The translations under genes were made by a program, and so were the position numbers. The notes under the pieces are model-generated. The model made no database searches, was not told the DNA's origin, and saw nothing but the letters and a program-made list of their open reading frames with translations. Positions 47,804 through 57,629 of a DNA stretch of 64,000 bases are shown piece by piece; the first letter of the stretch is position 1, and every line of letters begins with the position of its first letter. The stretch comes from Fasciola hepatica (lineage: Eukaryota; Platyhelminthes; Trematoda; Plagiorchiida; Fasciolidae), in the NCBI GenBank assembly GCA_948099385.1, contig CANUEZ040000117.1, forward strand, positions 358,001-422,000. The letters are read 5' to 3'.

Positions 47804-49580
47804 GATTGCATGATCAGATGATTCTAGTGAAGTCAAAACTGAGATTTACAAAAGGGTACAATATGTGAGCACAGACATTGGAGAGGGCGTTAAGATGGAT
47901 CAAACTGCAATAATGCCCGGTAAATTTTAAGGTCAAGGTCAAAGGGTCGGATCGGCTGGCGGGGCTTGAAGTCAGCTAGAAAAGTGGGAGTATATGCGTA
48001 AATAGTACCGGAGATAATCACAACAATAGAAATTCCAGCTGAATCACGGATGTGTTGAAAAAGGAAGGGCAGATAAGAAAAATAGGTTCACCGAGGGTAA
48101 TTGAAAAAATCGTTTGCGCTTAGCGTGACGTGAGAATATACGGATAGAAAACTCGAGGATGTACGAGAGTGGATCTTCAGACATCAAATGCAATGAATAA
48201 ACGGCCAGTGTGGTGGTAGAATTTGATGGTGAAATGCCAACATAGCCCACCACAAGGAAAAGGACCAACGGATCCAATGGATAGAGAGAGGGCTTTCAAG
48301 AGCGGTGATGGAAGAGGTAGACAACGGTAAGCCGATGATTGTTCAGCGGTTTATTTTCATTGGTATATGTATGACACGAAGTATCAATGAGGGTGTGGAA
48401 TTATGGCAGTAAATCAACTTGCAGTGATTTGAGCAGCGACTGCAGGGATGAACAGAGTGCAGAGGCGACACCGGAGTAGAGAGTAGATAAGTGACTTGAT
48501 GACTGTTTTGATAGGTAGATCTTACGGCAATGATAGAGGGACAGCTACGGGACAAATGAGTCTGGTAAGATAATTGAGAGCATGCTATCGGATTCAGAAC
48601 ATGATGAAACAGTCGGCACAGAAGGCGGTAGAGATTTGCCTTGAACATCAGGATGTCGCATTGCTCAGTGACGAGCAAACTCGGCTTCGTAGTTGAGATA
48701 CGTAACAAAGTGCATCAGGATTGGAAGCAAAATACCCAGGAATTCAGATATGGTCGGCAAGGTCGCAAGAGAGGGTATGCCGACAGAAAAACTATTGAAC
48801 AAATGCGCAGATGAAAAATCGGAAAACTTGATGGCATGGAGCCGGCGGAAGCAAACACAAGAACAGCATAAAACGGATCGGAATGGGAGCGGATGCGACT
48901 TCAGGTGCGATGAAAATAGAAATAGCAGGAGGTAAGCAGGTAAGTATCAGGCAGATTGTCCACGTTAATGCAGGTACGTCACGAAGTAACAACAAGGAGA
49001 CGGAATAATGGTTTGAAGAGATGTGAAGCGCGATTGCAGAGGTGGAAATGGAGTGGGGAGTAGATAACTGTCCGGGTGGCCGTTATAAATAATGGAGAAT
49101 ACGATGATGGTGAAGAGAGCTATAGAACCAGTGGTTTCGATAAGAAAACGGGATCAGAACGTAGGATTCGGGGTTACATAGGAACAGTCAGCTGACATGG
49201 GAGTTGAAATTGGAGGTTCCGTACCGGTGAACCCAGTTGTATAGCGAACGAGCAAGGAGTCCGGAGGGATTGTGGGACAACCAAGTGTTGTTGGTGTGGA
49301 GGTCAGCGGATTACAGGTGATGGAACGCGAACATTTTGCGCAGGTTGTGTGGTCGAGAGATGACAATGTGAAAATAGAAGGTGACTCAATAAGGAGCGTA
49401 GAAGGGTACAGCGATTACAGAGATGTATAGTTTGCGAGGAGATGACGGGTTGGATGAATGGTAGGTTTCCATTTTTATTTAACATTGAAATAGGTGTCTC
49501 CTGTCATATTGACGTGTAACTAAAGCTGCATGACACGTTACTGAGAGGGTTGGGGTGTAGCAACAGAGAGTATGGATGCT
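47804..49580 (-). other. LINE K 3' untranslated region
   Basis: About 1.8 kb of pyrimidine-rich minus-strand sequence after the WNKL block. No domain is seen in any of its short frames, and no poly(A) addition site is evident apart from the tail signature. Confidence 0.6.
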
Positions 49581-50896
49581 ACTCACTTACGAAATTGTAT
49601 ATATATCGTATCAAGAGAAACGATTGGCAGAAATCGAACGACTAGCACATCTTGTGGGTGAGGGGGAATGTCAAAGCGGTGAAAGAAAGGCCGGCGGAGC
49701 ACAGGTGAGCATTCAACGGGTGGATGATGCCCTTTCAGTATGAAGGTAGTAATTTGGTAATGAACCAAAGCACAAGTCTCGGACATGATAGGGTCAGTTA
49801 ACATCAGAGCATTATCAACGGTGTGGTTATGTGCTACTGATGTTTTGAAGTGAGTGAGGCAAATACATCGATGAATTTCATTGGAAAGTTTATTCCAAAG
49901 TTCGGAATATTTTACCGGAAAGAGATTAAATCTCATGGGTAGCCTAGCATTTGGAATAAAATGACGTAGATCCGTGTGATTGAAGGTGTAAAAAGTAGGT
50001 TATTGGACATAGAGTGTCAGTGGAAGGAAACGCCAGGCGGCGATTAAGTCTATGGAGGAAACAAAGGTTAAGTCTCATACGGCGAAGCCAAAGAGGTTCG
50101 ATGTGGAGGACGGCACAGCGCTCTTTATAACTAAGTGTGGTGGAATAACCAAGCAGCTGTTTCGTGAATGGGTATTGTACATTCTCTAAAGTCATTCCGT
50201 CCGTTTGGAGAGTGTTAGTCAAGATGATGGGGAAATAATCTAGGCGGGGTCGGGCATAGGACAGGTGCGATAAGAGTTTGTATCGCGCAGGAAGAGAGAT
50301 CTGTTTAGAAATCTCAGGGGTTTGTTTGCCTCGGCATCTGGAACAGATAACGGTCCCTAGGAGTCCACGGTGTATGCCTAATGCAACCCAAGATCTTGTA
50401 CTTGTGTCGTGGGTAATAGGGGAGTCATGCAAATGAAAATAGTTGGGAGGGACGTGACAGCGTAGGATCATAAGTCTCCATTTCTGAACAGAGGATTTAA
50501 TTTTCGAGGAGTGGCACCATCGTTCAAAGCGTTCTAGGTAGTACCGCTTATTGGAAGCTGCGTCAGTAAGATTCAGGGGCGAGAATTCATATATACGTTC
50601 CACGTGGACGGCAAATAGGAACGAAGTACCGTGGTGAATTGTAGAGAAGACGTCATTATTGCACATTAAGAATGGGAGTGGCCCCCAGCACGCTTCCTTG
50701 AATGGCCCCACCGGTAACGGGGGAAGGCAGTGAGAAGTGGTTGTCGATTGAGTCATATTGGCTGCGGTTGGAATGATGGGGGGAGGACCAGCTGAGAATA
50801 GATGATTCAAGTCCAAAAGCCTCGAGCTTGGTCAGGAGCCGAGGGTGAAAAAGGCGGTCAAATGCCCTGGTCAAGTCCAAGAAGATGCCAATCAGG

Positions 50897-50909
50897 CATT
50901 TCCTACTGT
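50897..50909 (+). repeat. 13-bp target-site duplication, left
   Basis: CATTTCCTACTGT, identical to 51,609-51,621. It immediately flanks the Penelope-like insertion. Confidence 0.93.
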
Positions 50910-50910
50910 T

Positions 50911-50953
50911 CGTACTCATACCAATACATAACATTAAATATGACTCAAACCAG
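50911..50953 (+). repeat. 43-bp inverted repeat, 3' end of Penelope-like insertion
   Basis: Reverse complement of 51,499-51,541 with one mismatch (A for G). It includes the TACTCATACCAATRCATAAC block also seen at both ends of the 15-kb copy. Confidence 0.92.
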
Positions 50954-51108
50954 TAAAGGGGATGATCATCCAAATCTGTCTGTGCACGTGTGTGTGTGTA
51001 TGCATGTGAAATTGATCACAACGAAGAATGTTAGAGTGGTTGCACACGTGTCCGGGAACAACAAGTGGGCCATGGAAGTTTAAGTGCTTGCACAAATTGT
51101 TTCTGAGC

Positions 51109-51468
51109 TCACAGGGGAGGATTGTAGAGTCGAATGCTCACGGCTTCGGCTGTGGCTAAGATGCGACACTTGACAAGTCTTGATTGCTTGCCTCGGACTT
51201 TGTAAATTGTGCGAAAAGCGTTTATCACCTCTACGGAATGGTTTGACTCAACAAGGTGTGAACACACAGCACTCGTAATTGTCTTAATTGCTCCATTGTT
51301 CAACCAAGCCGGGTGGTGTTCATGAACACGTTCGGATAAGCGCCTGGTCGTGCGGCCAACGTACCTGGTTCCACAGGAACAGGTGAATGAATACACACAA
51401 AAAGATGCTGCAGAATCTGGCGCTTTATCCTTCAGTCGAAAACACACGATCGGTTTAGACTCAAACAT
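51109..51468 (-). CDS. GIY-YIG endonuclease, Penelope-type
   Basis: An uninterrupted 119-residue frame encoding a Penelope-type endonuclease, the nuclease thought to nick target DNA for these retroelements. VYSFTCSCGTRYVG (residues 25-38) is the GIY-YIG core with two Cys between the half-motifs. RTTRRLSERVHEHHPAWL carries the conserved Arg. CSHLVESNH supplies the two His of the CCHH motif. ATAEAVSIRLYNP carries the metal-binding Glu and a conserved Asn. All diagnostic residues are therefore present, unlike the copy at 15 kb. The Met at residue 1 may not be the true start, since in intact elements the domain follows the RT in one polyprotein. Whether it is expressed is unknown. Confidence 0.85.
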   Translation of the reverse strand: MFESKPIVCFRLKDKAPDSAASFCVYSFTCSCGTRYVGRTTRRLSERVHEHHPAWLNNGAIKTITSAVCSHLVESNHSVEVINAFRTIYKVRGKQSRLVKCRILATAEAVSIRLYNPPL

Positions 51469-51498
51469 AATCTGTAATTGTGCAGCGTAGAATGTTTG

Positions 51499-51541
51499 CT
51501 GGTTTGAGTCATGTTTAATGTTATGTATTGGTATGAGTACG
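51499..51541 (-). repeat. 43-bp inverted repeat, 5' side of Penelope-like insertion
   Basis: Mate of 50,911-50,953. It is subterminal: a further ~67 bp of element tail lies between it and the right target-site duplication. Confidence 0.92.
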
Positions 51542-51608
51542 AATAACTAAAAACGAGCTTGTTCACCACGCTGTTTTATTCTCAATGTGTTCTGTGGGAT
51601 TATTCGTA

Positions 51609-51621
51609 CATTTCCTACTGT
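51609..51621 (+). repeat. 13-bp target-site duplication, right
   Basis: CATTTCCTACTGT, identical to 50,897-50,909. Confidence 0.93.
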
Positions 51622-52521
51622 CTGCAGTTGCAGTGGGCATGTTAGAAAGTGGAATTGACAGGTGTTACGAGATCGAGTTTTAAAAAGATCATGTTGACCT
51701 TCATGTACCAAGTTATTAGGCAATAAATACCCAGAGTGGCGTTTCTTAACCAAGCGCTCAAATAGTCTAGAAGCAACAGGTGTATGGCCAGTCAGTCGAT
51801 AATTCAAGGGGTCAAAGGAAGGACACTCTTCGTAACTAGGGGTAATGGGGGATCCCTTCCACTGTGACGGGAAAATTCCAAACTTCAGGGATAAGTAGAA
51901 GATAATCAGAAATATAGTTTCGACATCGGACCCTCCAAGTCGAAGCAGCGCTGGTGGAATTTTACCAAATCTGGGGTGGAATAATGGCTTCACTTTACAG
52001 AGTAAATAAGACACTTCACCCAGTGTAAGTTCTATACCGGACAGAGTGGATGAGGCAAAGGGAGCTAGTAGAGTATGAGCAGTTCCAGAGTCAATAGTCA
52101 TAGAAGAAGAGAAGACCGGGTTGGAAGCCTCGGCGATGGCAGTGGGATTATTGACCCGTGTGCCGTTTGATAACTGCAGGTATAAAACGCTTGGACTACA
52201 GTTTGTTTCTTTCCTTGATCATGCGTGGAATCCGAAGTGTCTTAACCGGCCGACGAGGAGCAGGAGCTTCTTGTTCTATGTTGAGTTTTCGGTGTTGACT
52301 CGAGTAGTATTAGAGAACCCACGCACGGGGATGAAGACAGAAAAGTCACGAGACTCTCTCTACGATGCTAAGACATTTTTGTGATCTATTAGCAAAAATG
52401 TGGAGGCCTCAGACCGGCTGCGGGGGGTTTAATTGGTAGTGATCTGACTGAAGCCGCGAAGAAGCTCAGAATATAACAGATTTGCTCCAAGCTGGGGTTC
52501 ATGTATCAGAAAGTAGTCTCC

Positions 52522-53250
52522 TCACTCGATGAAACGAACTGATTCGCTGAATCGCTGCCATTCGTAGTGAGAAAACCGAGAGTCAAGCGGGCCATGTGTG
52601 TTGTTATAAATGAAGGCACTAAAATTACACGAAACCACTCTATGATCACTTCTTGGGAAGTGGTTAAGTATGCTTGTATCCAAGTTGGACAGGCCCAAGG
52701 TGAAGACTGAATCTAGTATGTTACTCTCCCTGGTCGGAGTGAAATCATGTTGGATCAAGAGTCCTACTCGAATGCAGGAGAGTAAATCAAAAAGGTAGTG
52801 CGGGGAGGTGAGCGCATCCCAGTTGATGTGGGGTGCAATAAAGTCGTAAGAGGTTGCAGTAAAGCTGCACTTGATGTAGGGTGAACATCCCCCACCTCGG
52901 TGACACCTGCTTTCATTAAACATCTGATAGCCTATCAGAGAGATTAGGGCGGGTGGAGTGGAACTAGTTAGCCACGCCTTAGCGACCAGGACAAGATCAG
53001 GACTGTGCAGGAGTATGAGACCTTGTGGTGAGTCAAGTTTACTAATAAGGGACCGACAATTCATGAGAAATAGAGATAGTTTAGCAGGTTTGTTCTTGGT
53101 CAGAGAGGAACGACAGTGCGGCATATGGGCTGGATCGTCTAGGGTGGAGTTAGATTGCGTGCCACGACTGGGATGCTTGTGGGTTGAAAGAATTGCAGTA
53201 ACTTGATGTGCAGTAGAGCAGGAAGGCCAGGGTGGATGAACTACGTTCAC
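52522..53250 (-). pseudogene. LINE K APE-type endonuclease
   Basis: A 242-residue open frame holding most of an APE-like endonuclease. Residues 58-72 read LSLFLMNCRSLISKL (the usual LNxRSLxxKL, with Asn64 in place). Residues 84-94 read PDLVLVAKAWL, where TETWL is expected, so the metal-binding Glu is replaced by Lys. HRGGGCSPYIKCSF is the GGGVxIxIK strand. About residue 137 an internal deletion joins SYD to APHINWDALTSP, removing the GDF of GDFNAPHINWD. SNILDSVFTLGLSNL and NHFPRSDHRVVSCNFSAF (SDH at 201-203) close the domain. Two catalytic positions are missing, so it should be inactive although the frame is open. Confidence 0.88.
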
Positions 53251-53640
53251 GGGATGGCTTGATGGGGGGGTTCAAAAACACATGGAGCGGTCGGCAAGAT
53301 GGACGAGGGGATATGACACACCACGAATGGTGAAATAAGCCGAGCAGGGGTACCTGGCGAGGGAGTCAGCCTGGTTGCTAGACTAGGCTGGGTATGGCCA
53401 GTGTTGATTGGGGCCGTTAGGTTTGGAGGAGATCGGCGGTTTGTAAGTCTGCTTAGTGTGGAACAATGTGAAAGGTCGCTATCGAGCGCCTTGCCACTGG
53501 CGGATACTGATGGCTGGGACAGAAGTATGAGGTGAGAGGGACAAGTGGCCACGAGCTGGGAGAGGAAAGGGAAGTGTAGTAGTATTAGACACCATGGCAC
53601 CTGCCTTAGTACAGATGGTAAAACAGGTGCCCTCTTCACA

Positions 53641-54865
53641 TCAGTTCAGTTCAGTTGGTGAGCGGTATCCTGGAAGAGGAACGTGAAATGGAAGTGGGAT
53701 ATAGGGGTGCTGGTCGGCGCAGAGACTGGAACGTCGCGGGTACTGTTGTAAGTGGCCTGCAGTAGGAAAGGGATTCAGGGTAGGCGGGGTAAGTGGATGA
53801 TGGGAAGGGGGCGATTCTTTTGGGGAAGTATTACTGAGGCTACGATAGAGGCTATGTAAAACACTGAAGTGTTCCTTAGCTATGAAGAGTGGCATAACTA
53901 GAAAGGCACAGAGATTAGTTATAACAACGTGCTGAGGACTATAACCAGAAGATTTAGAAAAAGCTTGACTGGGTAGTGTGTACGGTGCAACTAGTGGATG
54001 GTGGTTTTTGAGTGGGGAGATACGTCTTGCATAACGTTTTTCGTCCACCATTGCACTTTGTGTTGCTTCGCTTGTGGTTCTTAACAGTTGGAAGTGTGGC
54101 TTGAAGTATGAGTTAGAATTGACTGTAGTATCAATAATGTGTCCCATCTAGCAATGACGTTTTCGCTGGTTTGAGAAACGACCTGGGCACCGTGGTTTGC
54201 CGAACGGTTATTGGAGTCGAGTGACTAGATGGAATAGAATTTGGGGTGTCTCCGCTGATTGACTGATTGCTGGGCATGATTGCTTGGCTTGTTGGGCGGT
54301 TCACATTGTCATCGGTCGTGGCCAATGTTCCGATGATAGGCAATGGCGGAATGGAGTTGGTAAGTCTAAGGGGGACAACTTGCCGGGTGTATACTCTATA
54401 CTTCTTGGTTTCTTGGGGGTTGGGTGGCGAGACGAGGCTAAAATGAATATATCTAAGCCGACCTTCAACATGTGAGATCGATTTTCTAGGAAGCTTGTAG
54501 TCGAAATGATAACATGTGTACGTTTTGCACCGTCAAAAGGCAAAGAAGCAGATAGCCGAGGGCGGACTAGTTTTGGCCTGGCTGAATACGTGCTGGTAGA
54601 CCCGGCAAATTCGCTATGCAGTATGGATTTGTTGGCAGCAATCTTATTGTTGTTGAACTGGGCTCCCAAAGAGATGGTTAACTGGTTCGTAATGAATAGC
54701 TCGGCAGGTCTTCTCTTCGGGGAATTTGGAATGCAGTGGACACGTTTTGCGCTGAGTGTTCTTTCGTAGCCCGAAGCACTGGCAGGGGTGATGTGTCATA
54801 ACAGTAGCACTCAAAAGGCAATGTTTTACTTTCTCAACAGGGATTCTGTTGAGCACAAAAAACAA
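53641..54865 (-). pseudogene. LINE K ORF1-like region
   Basis: Three overlapping minus-strand frames in sequence: 54,865-54,644 (73 aa, with a Cys-containing CFGLRKNTQRKTCPLHSKF block), 54,669-54,301 (122 aa, with a THVIISTTSFLENRSHML block and basic surroundings) and 54,147-53,641 (168 aa, with QLLRTTSEATQSAMVDEKRY, then a Pro/Ser-rich part). This is where the nucleic-acid-binding ORF1 of a LINE should be and the composition fits, but I cannot name a domain. Two or more frameshifts separate the pieces. Confidence 0.5.
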
Positions 54866-54876
54866 CAGCTTATTTG

Positions 54877-56845
54877 CGTTGAATGCTCACCTGTGCTCCG
54901 CCGGCCTTTCTTTCACCGCTTTGACATTCCCCCTCACCCACAAGATGTGCTAGTCGTTCGATTTCTGCCAATCGTTTCTCTTGATACGATATATATACAA
55001 TTTCGTAAGTGACTAGCATCCATACTCTCTGTTGCTACACCCCAACCCTCTCAGTAACGTGTCATGCAGCTTTAGTTACACGTCAATATGACAGGAGACA
55101 CCTATTTCAATGTTAAATAAAAATGGAAACCTACCATTCATCCAACCCGTCATCTCCTCGCAAACTATACATCTCTGTAATCGCTGTACCCTTCTACGCT
55201 CCTTATTGAGTCACCTTCTATTTTCACATTGTCATCTCTCGACCACACAACCTGCGCAAAATGTTCGCGTTCCATCACCTGTAATCCGCTGACCTCCACA
55301 CCAACAACACTTGGTTGTCCCACAATCCCTCCGGACTCCTTGCTCGTTCGCTATACAACTGGGTTCACCGGTACGGAACCTCCAATTTCAACTCCCATGT
55401 CAGCTGACTGTTCCTATGTAACCCCGAATCCTACGTTCTGATCCCGTTTTCTTATCGAAACCACTGGTTCTATAGCTCTCTTCACCATCATCGTATTCTC
55501 CATTATTTATAACGGCCACCCGGACAGTTATCTACTCCCCACTCCATTTCCACCTCTGCAATCGCGCTTCACATCTCTTCAAACCATTATTCCGTCTCCT
55601 TGTTGTTACTTCGTGACGTACCTGCATTAACGTGGACAATCTGCCTGATACTTACCTGCTTACCTCCTGCTATTTCTATTTTCATCGCACCTGAAGTCGC
55701 ATCCGCTCCCATTCCGATCCGTTTTATGCTGTTCTTGTGTTTGCTTCCGCCGGCTCCATGCCATCAAGTTTTCCGATTTTTCATCTGCGCATTTGTTCAA
55801 TAGTTTTTCTGTCGGCATACCCTCTCTTGCGACCTTGCCGACCATATCTGAATTCCTGGGTATTTTGCTTCCAATCCTGATGCACTTTGTTACGTATCTC
55901 AACTACGAAGCCGAGTTTGCTCGTCACTGAGCAATGCGACATCCTGATGTTCAAGGCAAATCTCTACCGCCTTCTGTGCCGACTGTTTCATCATGTTCTG
56001 AATCCGATAGCATGCTCTCAATTATCTTACCAGACTCATTTGTCCCGTAGCTGTCCCTCTATCATTGCCGTAAGATCTACCTATCAAAACAGTCATCAAG
56101 TCACTTATCTACTCTCTACTCCGGTGTCGCCTCTGCACTCTGTTCATCCCTGCAGTCGCTGCTCAAATCACTGCAAGTTGATTTACTGCCATAATTCCAC
56201 ACCCTCATTGATACTTCGTGTCATACATATACCAATGAAAATAAACCGCTGAACAATCATCGGCTTACCGTTGTCTACCTCTTCCATCACCGCTCTTGAA
56301 AGCCCTCTCTCTATCCATTGGATCCGTTGGTCCTTTTCCTTGTGGTGGGCTATGTTGGCATTTCACCATCAAATTCTACCACCACACTGGCCGTTTATTC
56401 ATTGCATTTGATGTCTGAAGATCCACTCTCGTACATCCTCGAGTTTTCTATCCGTATATTCTCACGTCACGCTAAGCGCAAACGATTTTTTCAATTACCC
56501 TCGGTGAACCTATTTTTCTTATCTGCCCTTCCTTTTTCAACACATCCGTGATTCAGCTGGAATTTCTATTGTTGTGATTATCTCCGGTACTATTTACGCA
56601 TATACTCCCACTTTTCTAGCTGACTTCAAGCCCCGCCAGCCGATCCGACCCTTTGACCTTGACCTTAAAATTTACCGGGCATTATTGCAGTTTGATCCAT
56701 CTTAACGCCCTCTCCAATGTCTGTGCTCACATATTGTACCCTTTTGTAAATCTCAGTTTTGACTTCACTAGAATCATCTGATCATGCAATCTAGCATGCT
56801 TCGACAGCATCCAAAATATAACAATATTATTATTATTTTCATTTT
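54877..56845 (+). mobile_element. LINE K 3' end, inverted partial copy (right arm)
   Basis: Plus-strand copy of the last ~1.97 kb of LINE K, from the end of ORF2 to the terminal ATT repeats (56,792-56,845). It starts at the palindrome boundary, not at a normal truncation point, so it arose by the inverted duplication and not by its own retrotransposition. One visible change is in the tail signature (TCCAAAATATAAC here, TCCGAAATATAAC in the left arm). Confidence 0.85.
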
Positions 56846-57629
56846 TATTCGCTTTGCCCAGTGGTAATTTCATTACTGATCGATTTTCTGTCTCGTTGGT
56901 TCTCTGAAACTCGGATGGATAGCAGCTACAGCTCGCCGTGAAGAATATGATTACCGTGCACTTTTATAACCACTTAAAAAATGGCATCTCCGATTTTTGA
57001 GGATCAGATTCTCCTCACTTTCGGTATCAGCGGCATAAAGCGTTGCTCATCAACAGCAGTTTGCTAGCCGGAATAGGTTGGTACCCACTCAGACATGTTC
57101 GGCCAACACAACACCATAACTATCATATTGAGGATCGATGAAGGAAGAGAAGAGACAGGTGAATGGTAGACGGAAAAAGGAATGGGCGTCAAAACCAAGT
57201 TATCTTAAATTGTGCTTTTCTACTCCTTCAAACGACCAAACTCCCAAAATCGAGACTCAAGCCCAAGATCGATTTGGCCTCCTACTCTCAACTCAAACTT
57301 GCTTTCACTACAGTTTTGAGCCACGCCCTCTCATTCGTTAAACCACATATCGGACAATAAGTACACGCGACCGGTAACTGGCATTTTGTTGACCTGGCCG
57401 CTTGAATATCAAGAGATCCCGAATTTACGTGCACTTGACCGACCTCAGTTCGCGGAACGGTAACCACTGGGGACTTTAGACTTTCTGTGTTATATTTATG
57501 ATTTTTTCATAGAAAACTGTATTGAAAACCAGGATTGAAACTTTGGCGTGGCAGGCCTTTCAAAGGCTACGAGCCCGTTTCACAGCAGTTAAGTCCCAGT
57601 CTTGTCCTGTCCTAGTAAATAGTACATCG
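56846..57629. other. Gap between two tail-to-tail LINE ends (right arm)
   Basis: Mirror of 46,966-47,749. No gene recognised. Confidence 0.5.

Larger units (their letters stand above)
44255..49718 (+). repeat. Palindrome 2, left arm
   Basis: Left arm of a second large inverted repeat. Landmarks mirror the right arm with coordinates summing to exactly 104,595 over 5,464 bp, with no indel. Differences seen are scattered single bases (for example near 44,284, 44,343, 44,893, 46,208 and 47,772). It contains a LINE 3' tail in plus orientation (to 46,965), a ~0.8-kb gap, and the 3' tail of LINE K in minus orientation (49,718 down to 47,750). The inner boundary lies near the end of the LINE K coding region. 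Confidence 0.96.
50910..51608 (-). mobile_element. Penelope-like GIY-YIG insertion in LINE K
   Basis: A discrete ~699-bp insertion in the RT of LINE K, flanked by an exact 13-bp direct repeat. Removing the insert and one repeat copy restores the LINE reading frame across the site (DSRKCLIGIFLDL), which confirms its limits. On minus it runs: ~67 bp tail-derived sequence, a 43-bp inverted repeat (51,541-51,499), a GIY-YIG frame (51,468-51,109), then the other inverted repeat (50,953-50,911) at the 3' end. RT coding is absent, so it is either a 5'-truncated Penelope copy with an inverted scrap of its own tail at the 5' end or a non-autonomous endonuclease-only derivative. A diverged relative is at 14,539-15,585. 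Confidence 0.9.
49900..52110 (-). pseudogene. LINE K reverse transcriptase, split by an insertion
   Basis: RT in two parts. The N-terminal part (52,101 to about 51,622) reads GIELTLGEVSYLLCKVKP, PSQWKGSPITPSYEECPSF, YRLTGHTPVASRLFERLV and NNLVHEGQHDLFKTRSRNTC. A Penelope-like element then interrupts at 51,608. The continuation from 50,896 reads CLIGIFLDLTRAFDRLFH (the Asp of LDLTRAFD is kept) and GGAIQGSVLG; after a frameshift the 290-residue frame 50,816-49,944 reads GPLPFLMCNNDVFS, FLFAVHVERIYEF, in which FADD has become FAVH (residues 68-71), and then ILRCHVPPNYFHLHDSPITH and TLENVQYPFTKQLLGYSTT. The catalytic Asp pair is gone. Confidence 0.88.
47750..54876 (-). mobile_element. LINE 'K', most complete LINE in the window
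   Basis: A minus-strand LINE of about 7 kb, including a 0.7-kb Penelope-like insertion. Order from the 5' end (right): ORF1-like frames (54.87-53.64 kb), APE endonuclease (53.25-52.52 kb), RT (52.11 to about 49.9 kb), the closing SELWNKLSNEI block (about 49.9 kb), a long pyrimidine-rich 3' UTR, and the terminal signature GCATGCTTCG...TCCGAAATATAAC plus ATT repeats at 47,803-47,750. Long open stretches make it younger than the other LINEs, but the endonuclease Glu and the RT FADD are lost. Its last ~1.97 kb forms part of palindrome arm 2; everything upstream lies in the spacer. Confidence 0.85.

Noticed and set aside
50910..51608. A DNA transposon or MITE, because of its inverted repeats
   Set aside because: The inverted repeats are subterminal on one side, the 13-bp duplication is long for most cut-and-paste families, and the coding part is a Penelope-type GIY-YIG endonuclease.
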